In this document: positions 1 through 11,808 of the stretch, in pieces
Numbering within the stretch: the first letter of the stretch is position 1
How the letters are laid out: each line of letters starts with the position of its first letter
From: Voacanga thouarsii
Taxonomy: Eukaryota; Streptophyta; Magnoliopsida; Gentianales; Apocynaceae
DNA: 64,000 nucleotides
Direction: 5' to 3'
Assembly: GCA_026120185.1 (NCBI GenBank)
Contig: JANUWF010000008.1
Location: forward strand, 1,054,001-1,118,000
Translations under genes and position numbers: made by a program
Notes under the pieces: generated by a model
Told to the model about the DNA's origin: nothing
Database searches by the model: none
What the model saw: only the letters and a program-made list of their open reading frames with translations

Positions 1-2121
1 AAATAGTTCTTACAATAATTTTCTATTGTTAGAGAAAATCCATGAACATATTCTTACATAATAACATGTTAATCTATCTATGAACATAGACTTGAATTAA
101 CATATACTACAACATGGATGATCTTCTACTAGGCATAATATTATCTATGGCTTTATTAAAAAATAATATCATGAAGGCCTAATCAACAATGGTGGTATAA
201 TATCTAATATGCATCAAAACATCCATAAATCTCTTTAATCATGATGAAGATATAGTGATTCTAAAGTAAAATCCATAATGCACAACATTCATTTCAATTC
301 CCATGTCTTAACTCCATCCCCTTCACCCACATACATATCCTCAACCCCTACTTTATTCAATCAACCTATCAACATCTAGGAGTCTTGATTCTGAGAATTA
401 AAAAGGAGATTAAGAAAGAAATACTTGATTGACGCTCATTTGGTGAAGGATTCTCCTTGGTTAGTGAAGATCCTTGAGTGCTTGATGGCCTTTAGTGGTC
501 CGAAAGTAGTTCATGGTTGATCATCAATATTTTAGCCAAGAGAGAGAGTGTGTAAGAGAGGAACAAATGAGAATAGAAGAGGATAATAGACGTTGAGTGG
601 AAGAAGAAGAAGAATAAGAAGATTGTTCTTATTTTACCTTTTTGGTGTTCTTCGAATCTTCAACAAAAAAGGATGGTTTGATCCATTTGAAAGTTCAAAT
701 TTGTGTGTTTTGGTGTTATAAAGTGCAAAAATGAAGAATATAGGTTGAAAATTGATGATCTAGAGAGTTTATGAGTGATTGGAGGTGTTTGGAGTGGTTT
801 AGGCTTGAAGATGTAAAGTGTGTGTTCTTGGTGTTCTTGGTATTTTGAAAGAGTTTGAGAGGAGATGAATTTCGTGTGTGTTTGGGATTGTGATGGCCAA
901 ATGGCTTAGACTAGGAGGAGCTTTTGGTTATCCAAGAATGAGAGAGAGAGTTTCAAATTTTTTTAAAATTCAAATTGAGAGAAAAGTGGAGTTGTTTGAG
1001 GTATAGGATTGGCTAATGGTGTTCTCTTGGAAGGTTTCTTGTTCTTTAGTGGTGTATGGCTGAATTAGCTATGTTCCAACCAAAGGATGGAGAGTTGTTT
1101 CAGACTTAAGGCTGGCCAAAAATAGCTATGAAATGGTACAGGATTTTCTAGTTTTATCAATTAGCTAAAGGAGTGTTTTAATGGAACAAAATCTAGAATT
1201 TTAATTTGAAGTTTGAACAAATTTAGGTAGAGTGAAGATAGGAGGTTTTTGAGGTATGATAATGGAGTCCTATTACTCAAGGTTGGTGGGGAAGCCAAGA
1301 TGTTCAATTCATGGCTGTACAAGGGCCGAAATTTAGTGAGGTTTGCTGAAGCATTTCGGCCTTATCCTTGAAGAGACAAAGCTAGAAAATTTTCTGGAAT
1401 TGAAGCTCAAGAACACTTGGAATTGAAATGGTTTTGAAGCAGAATTTTTAGTCCACTTTGGCTTGATTTTGCAGCTGGGCTTTAAGGGTGTTTGAAGGTC
1501 TTTTAATGGTGTTTTTCCAGCCTTCATCTTGAAAAAGAATAGACAAAGTTCTAACTGTTCATATGTTCTAACGGGTGGCTTCAAGTTCATGTTCAATGTT
1601 GCTAGTTTACTGAAAAAAAAAATTTGGTTTAGGATTATTTGTATAGCTTCGAAAATTCAAGGAATTTCCAGCCTTCATCTTCACATAAAATGATTCTTTT
1701 TCTTGCAAGAATTAGGTAGGAAAACTTGCTGCAATTTTTGAAAACAGCTTTGAAGGAAATCTGGAAAACGAAAATTCAAACATAGCTAAGATAAATATGA
1801 ATAAAACTTAAGTGTGGGATTTGAACTCAAGACCTTAGAGATTAAATCACAAAGCTCTAACCACTTAACCACACTAACCCTTTTTTTTATTTTCTCAACC
1901 AAATATTCTTTTTGTCTAAACCTCAAGCCATCTTCCTATTTTGATCTCAAGCAAAATTACATTTTTACCCTTTCTACCCAACAAGCACAAATAAATCATT
2001 TAACCTATAAACCACAATTCTAAGGCATGCAAAATCATTCAAAAGGTATATTTTATGCATGATGACATGATATGCATCCCATCTCCCTTATTCTAGGGTA
2101 AGCTTTAGGTGGAGTTTCACA
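1..2121 (-). repeat. 3' LTR of gypsy-1 (partial)
   Basis: Nearly collinear with 9310-11808, starting with the same sequence at position 1 and about 9316. It ends at 2121 in TTTCACA, matching the TTTTACA end at 11808. It lacks about 360 bp present in the other copy near 11095-11455; a short GGAAAA-like direct repeat at the junction suggests a deletion. It carries no real genes; short ORFs in it are chance. Confidence 0.93.
1812..1878 (-). other. tRNA-like A-box/B-box segment in gypsy-1 3' LTR
   Basis: On the minus strand an A-box-like TTAAGTGGTTAGAGC is followed after tRNA-like spacing by a B-box-like GAGTTCAAATCC. This resembles the head of a tRNA-derived SINE or a decayed tRNA gene. The same module occurs in the other long gypsy LTRs at an equivalent place (11502-11566 and 18556-18622). 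No complete cloverleaf is claimed. Confidence 0.5.
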
Positions 2122-2134
2122 TCCTCCCCTCCTT
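2122..2134 (-). promoter_or_regulatory. Polypurine tract of gypsy-1
   Basis: On the minus strand AAGGAGGGGAGGA directly abuts the LTR start TGTGAAAC. This is the expected position and composition for the plus-strand DNA priming site of an LTR retrotransposon. Confidence 0.85.
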
Positions 2135-2167
2135 AGAAGAATTTTATTCCTAAATTCAGGCATACAT

Positions 2168-3620
2168 TTATCTCAGGTTGGGGTACTTCCGCTTTACCCA
2201 CTTTTCCGTTTCTCATGTGGCATCTTGAGTGCCATGATATTCCCATTGTACCTTCACCATAGGAATCTGCTTATTTCGAAGAGTCTTGATACTTCGGTCC
2301 AAAATTTTCACAGGCTTCTCTACGTAGCTCAAGTCGGGTTGCAATACCAACGGTTCATCATTCAAAAAATGTCCAAGGTCGGCATTGTACTTCTTTAACT
2401 AAGACACATGGAATACATCGTGTATTCCCGTCAACCCATCTGGCCAATCCAGTCAATACGCCACCGGTCCAATTCTTTCTTTTATTGAAAATGGTCCCAA
2501 ATATCTTGGATTTAGCTTCTCACCTTTCGGATGCTTCAAAATTCCTCTATTCGGTGTCAACCTTAAGAACACACTGTCTCCTACTTGAAATCTAACTCCC
2601 TTTGCCTATTGTTCGCATAACTCTTTTGTTGACTCTAGGCCGCTTTCAACCTTTCTCTTATCAGCTTTACTTTATCTAACATTTCCTGAATGCAGACTTC
2701 TCCAAACTTGCTTATGTGTCCGTCTTCTGACCAATTCCAATATAGAGGTACTTGACACTTACGTCCATATAATGCTTCACACGAGGCCATTCCAATAGAA
2801 GATTGGTAGCTATTATAGTAAGCCTTCAATCCGTTTATCCCCGAAATCCAATACGCAAACTCTTAACATGTCTTCTAATATCTGAATAACCCTTTCTGAC
2901 TGATCATCGGTTTGCGGATGCACCATTGTACTGAACTTTAGACTAGAACCTATTGATTCTTGAAACTTTCCCCAAAATCGGGATGTAAATCTTGGGTCTC
3001 AGTCGGACACAAAACTCGAAAGCACTCCATGCAATCTGACTATTTCCCGCACATAGGTTTGAGCTAACTTCTCCATTGAATCTTGGGTCCTTGCCATAGG
3101 GAGTCCGGTAACGAAGTCCATGGTCACCTCTTCCCATTTCCACTCAGGTATCGGTAACGGTTGCAGCAATCCTGCTGACTTTTTGTGCTCCGCTTTAACT
3201 TTCTGACAGGTCAGACACATGGAGACATACTTAACCATGTTTTTCTTTATTTCAGGCCACCAATAAGCCTTTTTCAGGTCTTGATACATTTTTACCTCAC
3301 CCGAATGAATGGCCTACTTGTTTTTATGCGCCTCCTCCAAAATCCTATCCTTCAGCTGATGCTCATCAGGTACACACAAACGATCTCAAAAATACATCGC
3401 TCCCGTTTCATCCTGTCAGAAATCACTGCCTTGCCGTTTAAGCTCTTTATCCCTTAAAAGTTAAAATTCTGCATTACTTTGCTGAGCTTCGATGATTTCC
3501 CACCTTAGGTCCGGTATCAATCTCAGATAGCTAACAATAATCCTCTATTCTTGCACTTCTGTCCTTCTATCCAACACTTCTTGGACTACTTGAATCTCCT
3601 GCACTCTCAATTTGGCCATT
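2168..3620 (-). pseudogene. pol: gypsy-1 integrase with C-terminal chromodomain (broken)
   Basis: The zinc-binding N-terminal region lies near 3330-3190 (CLTCQKVKAEHKKSAGLLQP), the catalytic core near 3160-2800, and the conserved YQSSIGMASCEALYGRK block near 2810-2750. A chromodomain-like tail at 2330-2168 contains PVKILDRSIKTLRN and VKVQWEYHG. The integrase normally inserts the cDNA, and chromovirus chromodomains bias insertion toward chromatin marks. Damage: stops in the core (SD*DPRF, where an Arg codon became a stop) and a chromodomain Trp codon now TGA. About 20-25 residues also appear missing between the MDFVTGLP block and the SMEKLAQ block, compared with my memory of the family. It continues from RNase H without a gap, as in a single polyprotein. 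Confidence 0.88.
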
Positions 3621-5546
3621 TTGACTTCACGGCTTAAGGCATCAGCAACAACGTTAGCCTTTTCGGGGTGGTAGTTGATAGGACAACGATACTCTTCCAA
3701 AAATTTCTTCCATCTCCGCTATCTCAAATTCAAGTCCTTCTGGGTGAAGATGTATTTCAGGCTTTTATGGTCGATAAACACTTCATACTCGGCTCCATAC
3801 AAGTAATGCCGCCATTTCTTTAAAGTAAATACAATGGCAGCTAGCTCCAAATCATGCGTTGGATAGTTGACTTCATGAGGCTTCAACTTTCGAGAAGGAT
3901 AGGCTATTACCTTCCTATCCTACATCAATACTACTCCCAAACCTTCCTTTGAAGCATTAGTATACAAGCGTAAGGTTTATCTTCCTCTGGCAAACTCAAC
4001 ACGGGTGCTGTCATTAACCTCCACTTCAGCTCTTGGAAACTCATTTCGCATTTCTCATTCCAGAAAAAGGGTATGTCCTTTCTTAACAACCGGGTCATAA
4101 GTGATACTAGCATTGAGAACCCTTTAATAAACCTCCTATAATAGCTGGCCAGTCCCAAGAAGCTTCGAATCTCCGTGATGTTCTCTGGTTGCTTCCAGTC
4201 TGAAACTGCTTCAACTTTTGCTGGGTCTACCCTAATTCCATTGTTGTTTACCACATGGCCAAGGAACGACACACTATCTAGCCAAAATTCGCACTTGTTA
4301 AATTTGGCATAAAGCTTGTGCTCTCTTAGCTTTTCCAATACCAACTTCAAATGTTCTGCATGATCCTTGGGACTCTTAGAGTATATGAGTATATCATCGA
4401 TGAACACCACCACGAACTATCCAGGTAGGGTTGGAAAACTTGATGCATCAAATCCATAAACACTGCTAGTGTATTTGTTACCCCAAAAGGTATCACTACA
4501 AACTCGTAGTGACCATATCTTATGTTGAAGGCTGTCTTGGGAATATCCTCCTCCTTTATCCTTACTTGATAATATCCCTGCCTCAAATCCAATTTGGAAT
4601 AACAACTGGAGCCTTGCAACTAGTTGAACAGCTCGTCAATTAACAATAAAGGATACTTATTCTTGATAGTCAGATTGTTCAACCCCCGGTAGTCGATACA
4701 TAACCTTAAGGTCCCATCCTTCTTCTTCAAGAATAGCACTGGAGCTCCCCAAGGTGACGTGCTAGGTCTTATGTAAACTTACTTCACCAATTCCTCTAGC
4801 TACTCCTTTAATTCCTTCAACTCCACTGGTGCCATCTGATATGGGGTTTGGGATACAAGTTTCGCTCCTGGAATTAGATCAATGGTGAACTCAACTTCTC
4901 AGTTGGGAGGTAGAAAAGTGAGTTCCGTAGGAAACACATCGGGAAAATCTTTTACCACCTTGGTATTTTTGAGGGTGCACTGATCCTTCAACTTGTTTAT
5001 CACATAGGCTAAATATCCTTCACATCCTTGCTTTAACAATTTTTGGGCTTTTGATTCAGCTATCAAAAACTTCAACTCTTTTACCCACTTGCCGTTGAAC
5101 TCCAGCACATTGCATCCCGATCTAATGAATTGGATGGACTTATTCTTACAGTCTATTTTAGCCCTATACTTAGCTAGCCAATCCATACCCAAAATCAAGT
5201 TGTAGTTTTCAATAGCTAAGACTACCAAATCTCCCTCCAAGCTTTCTTTTCCCACTTCAATCTTATAATTCTGCACATACCGATCCGCTTGCACCATTTT
5301 CCCCAAGGGCGTACTCACCAACAAGGTAAAAGGTAGTTCTACTCCATCCCAACCCAAATGATATACACAATTCTTGTTTAAATAGGAATGAGTAGATCCA
5401 GAGTCTATCCATACATTAACAGAACAACATTGGATAGTAAACGTACCATCTACCACCGCTACATCTACTCCAACTTCCTCCTGGTTAAGAATGAAAACCT
5501 TCGTTTTCACTTGCGGGTTCTGAGCTCCACTTCCGGAGTCTCCCAC
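3621..5546 (-). pseudogene. pol: gypsy-1 protease, reverse transcriptase and RNase H (broken)
   Basis: An open stretch at 5546-4899 (215 codons) holds the aspartic protease with active-site WIDSGSTHSYL and the downstream LILGMDWL block. Reverse transcriptase follows at about 4900-3940: the [11 protein letters not shown] block near 4700, [17 protein letters not shown] near 4570-4520, PFGVTN, and the catalytic motif as [10 protein letters not shown] near 4400 (family consensus YVDD or FIDD). RNase H lies at about 3930-3630 and ends with the usual ADALSRE. Damage includes in-frame stops near 4898, 4800 and 4620, and a frame change at the FIDD region where two overlapping ORFs meet. These activities would mature the polyprotein and copy the RNA into DNA. 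Confidence 0.92.
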
Positions 5547-6630
5547 AGTATTAGCTCGATTGGCTCTTGTGGTTTGGGACGAGTTTCCTTGCCTGATTCA
5601 GAAAAGTTTTGGGCAGGCATTTCACAGATGAGTCGGATTTCTGCAATTGTAGAATTTCCGCTCAGCTCTCTTGGACCAACAATTCTTCTCTACATGACCC
5701 TTCTTCCCGCAGTGTCGGCATGATGGAAGATTCTGTGCAGGACCAACTGGTGCCGTTCGTACTTGCTTCCCTCGGTTCTGCCATTACTAGATGGTAGGTC
5801 ACTTATTGGGTTAATGCCTTTGAAAAGGTTTCGGCGGTTGTCTTGGTGCAAGAAAGGTCTTGGTACCATCCTACTTCAATCCTCGTTCTCAGTCCGGGCC
5901 GCTGCGTCCACTGCCCCCGAATAAGTCGTTGGTAGAGAAGGTGCCAAAGCCCTTCTCAACTTCTGCCTCAATCTTTGACAAACTGCCTTGTTCGGTTCTG
6001 CTCGGTATCTACCAGCCTTTTGCAATATTTTGACAATTGGGTAAAATGAGCAGCATATTGAGCCATAGTCATGCCCCTTTGCTTCAAATTTTGGAACTCG
6101 TCTTCCCTTTTCTCCATTATCCACTGAGGGATATATTCCACTTTGAACGCCTCCATAAAGTTAGCCCACATCCAGTCTTGATCTATTATTTCCCAGTCAT
6201 CTTGGACTCACTGCCACCATGCCTAAGTTAGGCCCCTCGGCTTAAATGCAGCAAATTTCACCATTTGCTTCTTGGTGTACTGGAGTGTGGCAAAGATGTC
6301 CTCCATCTGCTCCACCCACTGCTCTACTTTCTGGTATTGCTCAGCCTCTCCCAAGAAGGTGGGAGGTTGAAACTTCAGAAACCTCTCCAACACTTCATCT
6401 TCCCCCTTCGAATTCCTTCGCTCAGACAAGGTTTGCAAAATCTCCATCATTTTGTGGAATGCTTGCCCCATAGTCACATTGACAAGTTCTTCAGATCCTA
6501 CTTCCTACTCCGGTTCATTCTCATTTCCCCGATTTGGTAATGACAATTGAGTTGCATCAAACTTCGGAGTCACGGGTTCTGCCTCAGGAACCCTTCTGCT
6601 GAATGTTGCTGCACAATGCTTTGGTGCCAT
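5547..6630 (-). pseudogene. gag: gypsy-1 gag with zinc knuckle (broken)
   Basis: The likely start is the ATG at 6630-6628 (MAPKHCAATFSRRVPEAEP), a typical chromovirus gag opening. The Retrotrans_gag core is visible at 6400-6030, with FLKFQPPTFLGEAEQY, YTKKQMVKFAAF and GMTMAQYAAHFTQLSKY. A CCHC knuckle, CRHCGKKGHVEKNC, sits at 5720-5679. Gag would assemble the cytoplasmic particle and bind the RNA. It is interrupted by stops near 6500, 6225 and 5970, and the zinc knuckle lies in a different frame from the start but the same frame as the protease, so at least one frameshift lies between them. Confidence 0.88.
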
Positions 6631-6894
6631 TGTAAACCATGCCCCAAATAATGAGTTTATGCATCAAAGTTTAAGACATTTAAATCGAGCATGCATTCAC
6701 ATTCAAACTTAAGCAAAAGCAAATTAGATGTAAGTTTTGCATAAAGAATTACATTTTTCAATATTAGAGTACACCAAGGTATTCTTATTTGAATAAATTT
6801 TGAAATAAAGCATTAAATATAAATGAACCCCTAGCACAGGAGTTTATTGAAAGCTGCAAATAAAACTTCTTAAGCATAGCAAAACTTAGCCCCT

Positions 6895-7373
6895 CTAATC
6901 CTCATCAGAATCTCCGGTGTCAGCATCAAATAACCATCCTCTAGTATTCCTAGAAAAATCCATCCCTGCACCATTCACGAACTCATAGTCCATTGGCTCC
7001 TTCTCGAGTCTCCTACAGCTCTTCCCAATTTAAACATGGTTGGGTGGGGGTACAAAAAAAGGTCTAGGTGGAGATTCATAGTCTATCTCCCCCGGGTCAT
7101 CACTATCAGCAAACAAGTCAATCATGGGGCTAGGTAGGCATGGAACATACTCCATTCAATTTTCTCATCCTCACTATCGGTAACTAAGTCTATTACAGGT
7201 ATAGGAGGTGACTCAATAATTTGAACTTCATCATCATTGCTCTCTTCTATGGGTATGACTAGTTGAGGTGCGGGTTATGGTGCAAGTTGTAGCACTGGTA
7301 AATATTCCAGGTTAATAGGGATTGGTATATGCCATTGCTGCTCCTTCCTTACTGTTCTAATCATTCTAACCAT
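6895..7373 (-). pseudogene. Extra acidic ORF between primer site and gag of gypsy-1
   Basis: From an ATG at 7373 the minus strand reads about 158 codons in two frames before a TAG at 6895-6897. Two in-frame TAA codons and one small frameshift near 7150 interrupt it. The start is basic (MVRMIRTVRKEQQW); the rest is proline-rich and strongly acidic, ending DADTGDSDED. Three short segments look like SUMO-interacting motifs: VQII after EESNDDE, VIDL before VTDSEDE, and MIDL before FADSDD. The residue pattern across the frame breaks is too consistent for chance sequence. I recognise no named family. It lies just downstream of the primer site, where some plant gypsy elements carry an extra gene. 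SUMO binding is inference from motif pattern only. Confidence 0.5.
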
Positions 7374-7460
7374 CCTACAGCATAAACAAGCTAAATTAGT
7401 CAAAAGATTTTAATCCTTATTGAAACAAAGCACATACTATCAATAATTATCTAAACCTAA

Positions 7461-7472
7461 TCTCTGATACCA
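7461..7472 (-). promoter_or_regulatory. Primer-binding site of gypsy-1 (initiator tRNA-Met)
   Basis: On the minus strand, two bases after the LTR end, TGGTATCAGAGA matches the 3' end complement of plant initiator tRNA-Met (TGGTATCAGAGC) at 11 of 12 positions. This fixes the element's direction and the LTR boundary at 7475. Confidence 0.9.
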
Positions 7473-7474
7473 CT

Positions 7475-10400
7475 TGTAACACCCCACTAGCCATGCCCCC
7501 ATTAGGGTTGGGGATGTCGCCCCTTCCATAAGACAAGAGGTCTTTATAACTAGGGCACACAAAATAAATGAAATGAATAATTCAAAATTAAACTTATTAC
7601 AATCCAAGCAATACATGAACAAGTTCAAAAAATAAATATCTACTATTGTCTCTTAAATGAAATACATAGGAAAAATAGCAATGAGTATTCAAAACATAGG
7701 AAATTCTCTAGTAAATAACCTTCACAGTAGGATCGATCTGAAAATATGGTATAAAAGGTAGTGAAACAAAAATCTCAGTAAACTACGTGTGCTTTGAGTG
7801 TTGCAGATAAAACAGTTCATGTATGTAAGTTGTGAAATTTTCATAAAAGAAAATGCTGGCAAGCCTAAAATAAATTTCACAAATGAAGAATGGTGTTTTG
7901 CTTTCCAAAACATATATGTGCACAATAAATACAACCACTCAAAAGAGGTAACCATGGCACCACACTTTGTGCATCATGACAATATAACGATCAGAATGCT
8001 ACACTTTGTGCATACTGACACAAGGTAGGTGTACGACCAACCGGGTGAGATACTCCACCATCTCTGCATCCAAACTTACCGGTGTCCACTCTGAAAATAC
8101 ACAATCCACTTGACTGAACTTGCTAGCTCGAATCGATATGACCGACAGGACTAGCATACTATCCGAGAAGGATTCACCCCTCAGAGGTGGCCACCTACTA
8201 GAGACTTGCCCTAACCCTTCAAAGACTAGTCCTAGCAATCTATCCTTATTGAGTACTCAAAGTTGTTTGTCCTACTTGGGAGAAGAAAGATCATACAATG
8301 ATTCACTTGGAAATAGCAATTATGATTTCCAAAATTCTTGCCAAAGTTAGGTTTTTAGGAAAAGTTTAGCATTTTGTGTAAAATTGTTTGTTTAACTTTA
8401 AATGGTTTGCTTGACTGAAACGAAAAGAAAAATTGTCCATAATTGCAGTATAGTACAAATACTAGTATACATTGAATTTGACTTGCCAAGATAACTTTGG
8501 TCCTCAAACAATTTCACGCACGAACTTACCTGATCTTTTGCTCTTCTTGAGTTCAAAAGTCTTCCAAGGTAGTTCAGGTTAACCTAACCCCGCTTAGGGT
8601 AATCACAAGGTATAAGATAACATCCAAACCATATTTGCCTTAAATAAATAGTTCCTAATTCAACTAGCCACATTAATAACTAACCATGACCGCAATGTCT
8701 TAAGCTTTAATACTAGTTGATAAAATATTTTATAAAATAAAACTAGCTTGATAAGTTAAAATAAATGGGTGTTATAAAATAAATAATAATAAGTAAAATT
8801 TTCAAATAATAAATTATGAGTAATATTGCTAATAAATAAAATTCGTGTTAAATAATGGATAATAATAAATCCTAAATAATATTGGTAAATAGAAATATTT
8901 AAATAGTACTATTATAAATAATAAATTACACTTAATTGTAATTAATAATTAATAGATAATAAAGAACCAGTGAAATTAATAATAAATGATTTAAACTTAA
9001 TTTTTAATAAATAAATAATAAATAAATTTTAATATAACTAATATTTATGGATATAGATAAAAGTTTTAACAAGGCTAACTAATATTATTAATATGGTCTA
9101 CAAAGTCATTTGATAGTAATTAATTCCAATATTTCATTATTTATTTTTAATAAAAAGATTTTATTTATTTAACTAATAAAATAATAATATTTTAAATAAT
9201 CTTCTATTTCAAACCTACATAATGCTTTTCGAATTTTATAGATTAAATTGAATAATAGTACTAATTAAATTAATAGTAATAATATTAATAAAAATAATTC
9301 TAGAATTAATAAAAAATAGTTCTTACAATAATTTTCTATTGTTAGAGAAGATCCATGAACATATTCTTTCATAATAACATGTTAATCTATCCATGAACAT
9401 AGACTTGAATTAACATATACTACAACATGGATGATCTTCTACTAGGTATAATATTATCTATGGCTTTATTGAAAAATAATATCATGAAGGCCTAATCAAC
9501 AATGGTGGTATAATATCTAATATGCATCAAAACATCCATAAATCTCTTTAATCATGATGAAGATATAGTGATTCTAAAGTAAAATCCATAAGGCACAACA
9601 TTCATTTCAATTCCCATGTCTTAACTCCATCCCCTTCACCCACATACATATCCTCAACCCTTACTTTATTCAATCAACCTATCAACATCTAGGAGTCTTG
9701 ATTCTGAGAATTAAAAAGGAGATTAAGAAAGAAATGCTTGATTGATGCTCGTTTGATGAAGGATTCTCCTTGGTTAGTGAAGATCCTTGAGTGCTTGATG
9801 GCCTTTAGTGGTCCGAAAGTAGTTCATGGTTGATCATTAATATTTCAGTCAAGAGAGAGTGTGTGTAAGAGAGGAACAAATGAGAATAGAAGAGGATAAT
9901 AGAAGTTGAATAGAAGAAGAAGAACAAGAAGATTATTCTTATTTTACCTTTTTTATGTTTTTCGAATCTTCAACAAAAAAAGATGGTTTGATCCGTTTGA
10001 AAGTTCAACATTATGTGTTTTGGTGTTATAAAGTGCAAAAATGAAGAATATATGTTGAATATTGATGATCTAGAGAGTTTACGAGTGATTGGAGGTGTTT
10101 AGGAGTGGTTTAAGCTTGAAGATGTAAAGTGTATGTTCTTGGTGATCTTGGTATTCTTAGTGTTTTTTAGAGAGTTTGAGAGGAGATGAATTTCATGTGT
10201 GTTTAGGATTGTGATGGCCGAATGACTTAGACTAGGAAGAGCTTTTGGTTATCCAAGAATGAGAAAGAGAGAATTTCAAAATTTTTTTTAAAAAATTCAA
10301 ATTGAGAGAAAAGTGGAGTTGCTTGAGGTATAGGATTGGTTAATGGTATTTGCTCTTGGAAGGTTTCTTGTTCTTCAATAGTGTATGGCTGAATTAGATA

Positions 10401-11808
10401 TGTTTCAACCAAATGATGGAGAGTTGTTTCAGACTTAAGGCTGGCGAAAAATAGGTAGGAAATGGTAGAGGATTTTCTAGTTTTATCAATTAGCTAAATG
10501 AGTGTTTTAATGAAATAAAATCTGGAATTTTAATTTGAAGTTTGAACAAGTTTAGATAGAGTGAAGATAGGAGGTTTTTGAGGTATGATAATAGAGCCCT
10601 AGTACTCAAGGTTGGCGGGGAAGCCAAGATGTTTAGTTCATGGCTGTACAAGGGCCAAAATTCAGTGAGGTTTGCTGAAGAATTTCGGCCTTAGTCTTGA
10701 AGAGACAAAGCTAGAAAAATTTCTGAAATTGAAGCTCAAGAACACTTGGAATTGAAATGGTTTTGGAGCAGAATTTTTGGTCCACTTTGGCAGGATTTTG
10801 CAGCTGGATTTTAAGGGTGTTTAAGGTCTTTTAATGGTGGTTTTCCAGCCTTCATCTTAAAGTAGAATTGAGAAAGTTCCAGTTGTTCATATGTTCTAAC
10901 GGGTAGCTTCAAGTTCATGTTCAATGTTGCTAGTCTGCTGGAAAAAATTCTAGTTTGGGATTATTTGTACAGCTCCGAAAATTCAAGGAATTTCCAGCCT
11001 TCATCCTCACATAAAATGATTGGTTTTCTTGCAAGAATTAGGTTGGAAAACTTGCTGAAATTTTTGAAAATAGCCTTGAAGGAAATCTAGAAAATTTTCC
11101 AGATTTTTAACCAAAACATGAACAAGATGAAGATGGAGTTTTGAAGGAATAGCTATGGTGTTTCTTCTTGGAACCTCTACCTATTTTCCCTCCTTACTTT
11201 CGGCCATATGTATCCCACAAGAGCTGAAATTTTTGAAATTCTAAGCTAGGGAATTATCTCAGAATTTTTATCATTAAAAATAGATTAAAGAATCAAGAGT
11301 AGTTTAAATTTCAAAGATGTTAGGACAAGGCTCACAAAATTAATGGGGACAAGAACTCTTCTAGAATTCTTTCTAGGACAAGACCACATGGTCATAACAT
11401 TACATTGTATCTTCCTTAAGACAACATTCCTATCTTTAAGGAATGTAAGGAAAACAAAAATTCAAACATGGCTAAGATAAATATGAATAAAATTTAAATG
11501 ATGGGATTTGAACTTAAGACCTTAGAGATTAAATCACAAAGCTCTAACCTCTTAACCACACTAACTCTTGTTTTTATTTTCTCAACCAAATAATCTTTTT
11601 ATCTAAACCTCAAGCCATCTTCCTATTTTGACCTCAAGCAAAATTATCTCTTTACCCTTTCTACCCAACAAGCACAAATAAATCATTTAACCTGTAAACC
11701 ACAATTCTAAGGCACACAAAATCTTTCAAAAGGTATATTTTATGCATGATGATGTGATATGCATCCCATTCCCCTTATTCTAGGGCAGGCTTTAGGTGGG
11801 GTTTTACA
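7475..11808 (-). repeat. 5' LTR of gypsy-1 (4334 bp)
   Basis: On the plus strand it starts TGTAACACCCC and ends GGGGTTTTACA, so the element-sense LTR runs TGTAAAACC...GGTGTTACA. Its right part duplicates 1-2121. Its first ~600 bp resemble the starts of the LTR at 61246 and, inverted, the end of the solo LTR at 22656. An AT-rich block fills 8700-9310. The short ORFs inside do not look like genes. Confidence 0.92.
11502..11566 (-). other. tRNA-like A-box/B-box segment in gypsy-1 5' LTR
   Basis: Minus-strand A-box-like TTAAGAGGTTAGAGC and B-box-like AAGTTCAAATCCC with tRNA-like spacing. The segment begins about 245 bp inside the element-sense LTR start at 11808. It is the homologue of 1812-1878 and in the same relative place as 18556-18622. 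Confidence 0.5.

Larger units (their letters stand above)
1..11808 (-). mobile_element. Ty3/gypsy chromovirus of Tekay/Del type (gypsy-1), 3' LTR truncated by window edge
   Basis: LTR retrotransposon read on the minus strand. The right (5') LTR is 7475-11808; the left (3') LTR ends at 2121 and its distal part lies before position 1. Reading leftward from the 5' LTR come a tRNA-Met primer site, an extra acidic ORF, gag with a zinc knuckle, protease, reverse transcriptase, RNase H, integrase and a chromodomain, then a polypurine tract against the 3' LTR. The pol order and C-terminal chromodomain place it among plant chromoviruses, and the very long LTRs fit Tekay/Del. In one ~165-bp stretch the LTRs differ at about five sites, so it is not very old, yet all ORFs carry stops. 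The right flank begins inside a decayed Mutator-like transposon. The target-site duplication cannot be checked because the left end is outside the window. Confidence 0.92.

Noticed and set aside
1812..1878. A functional tRNA gene
   Set aside because: Box sequences are imperfect, no acceptor or anticodon stems could be formed convincingly, and the segment lies inside an LTR in several copies.
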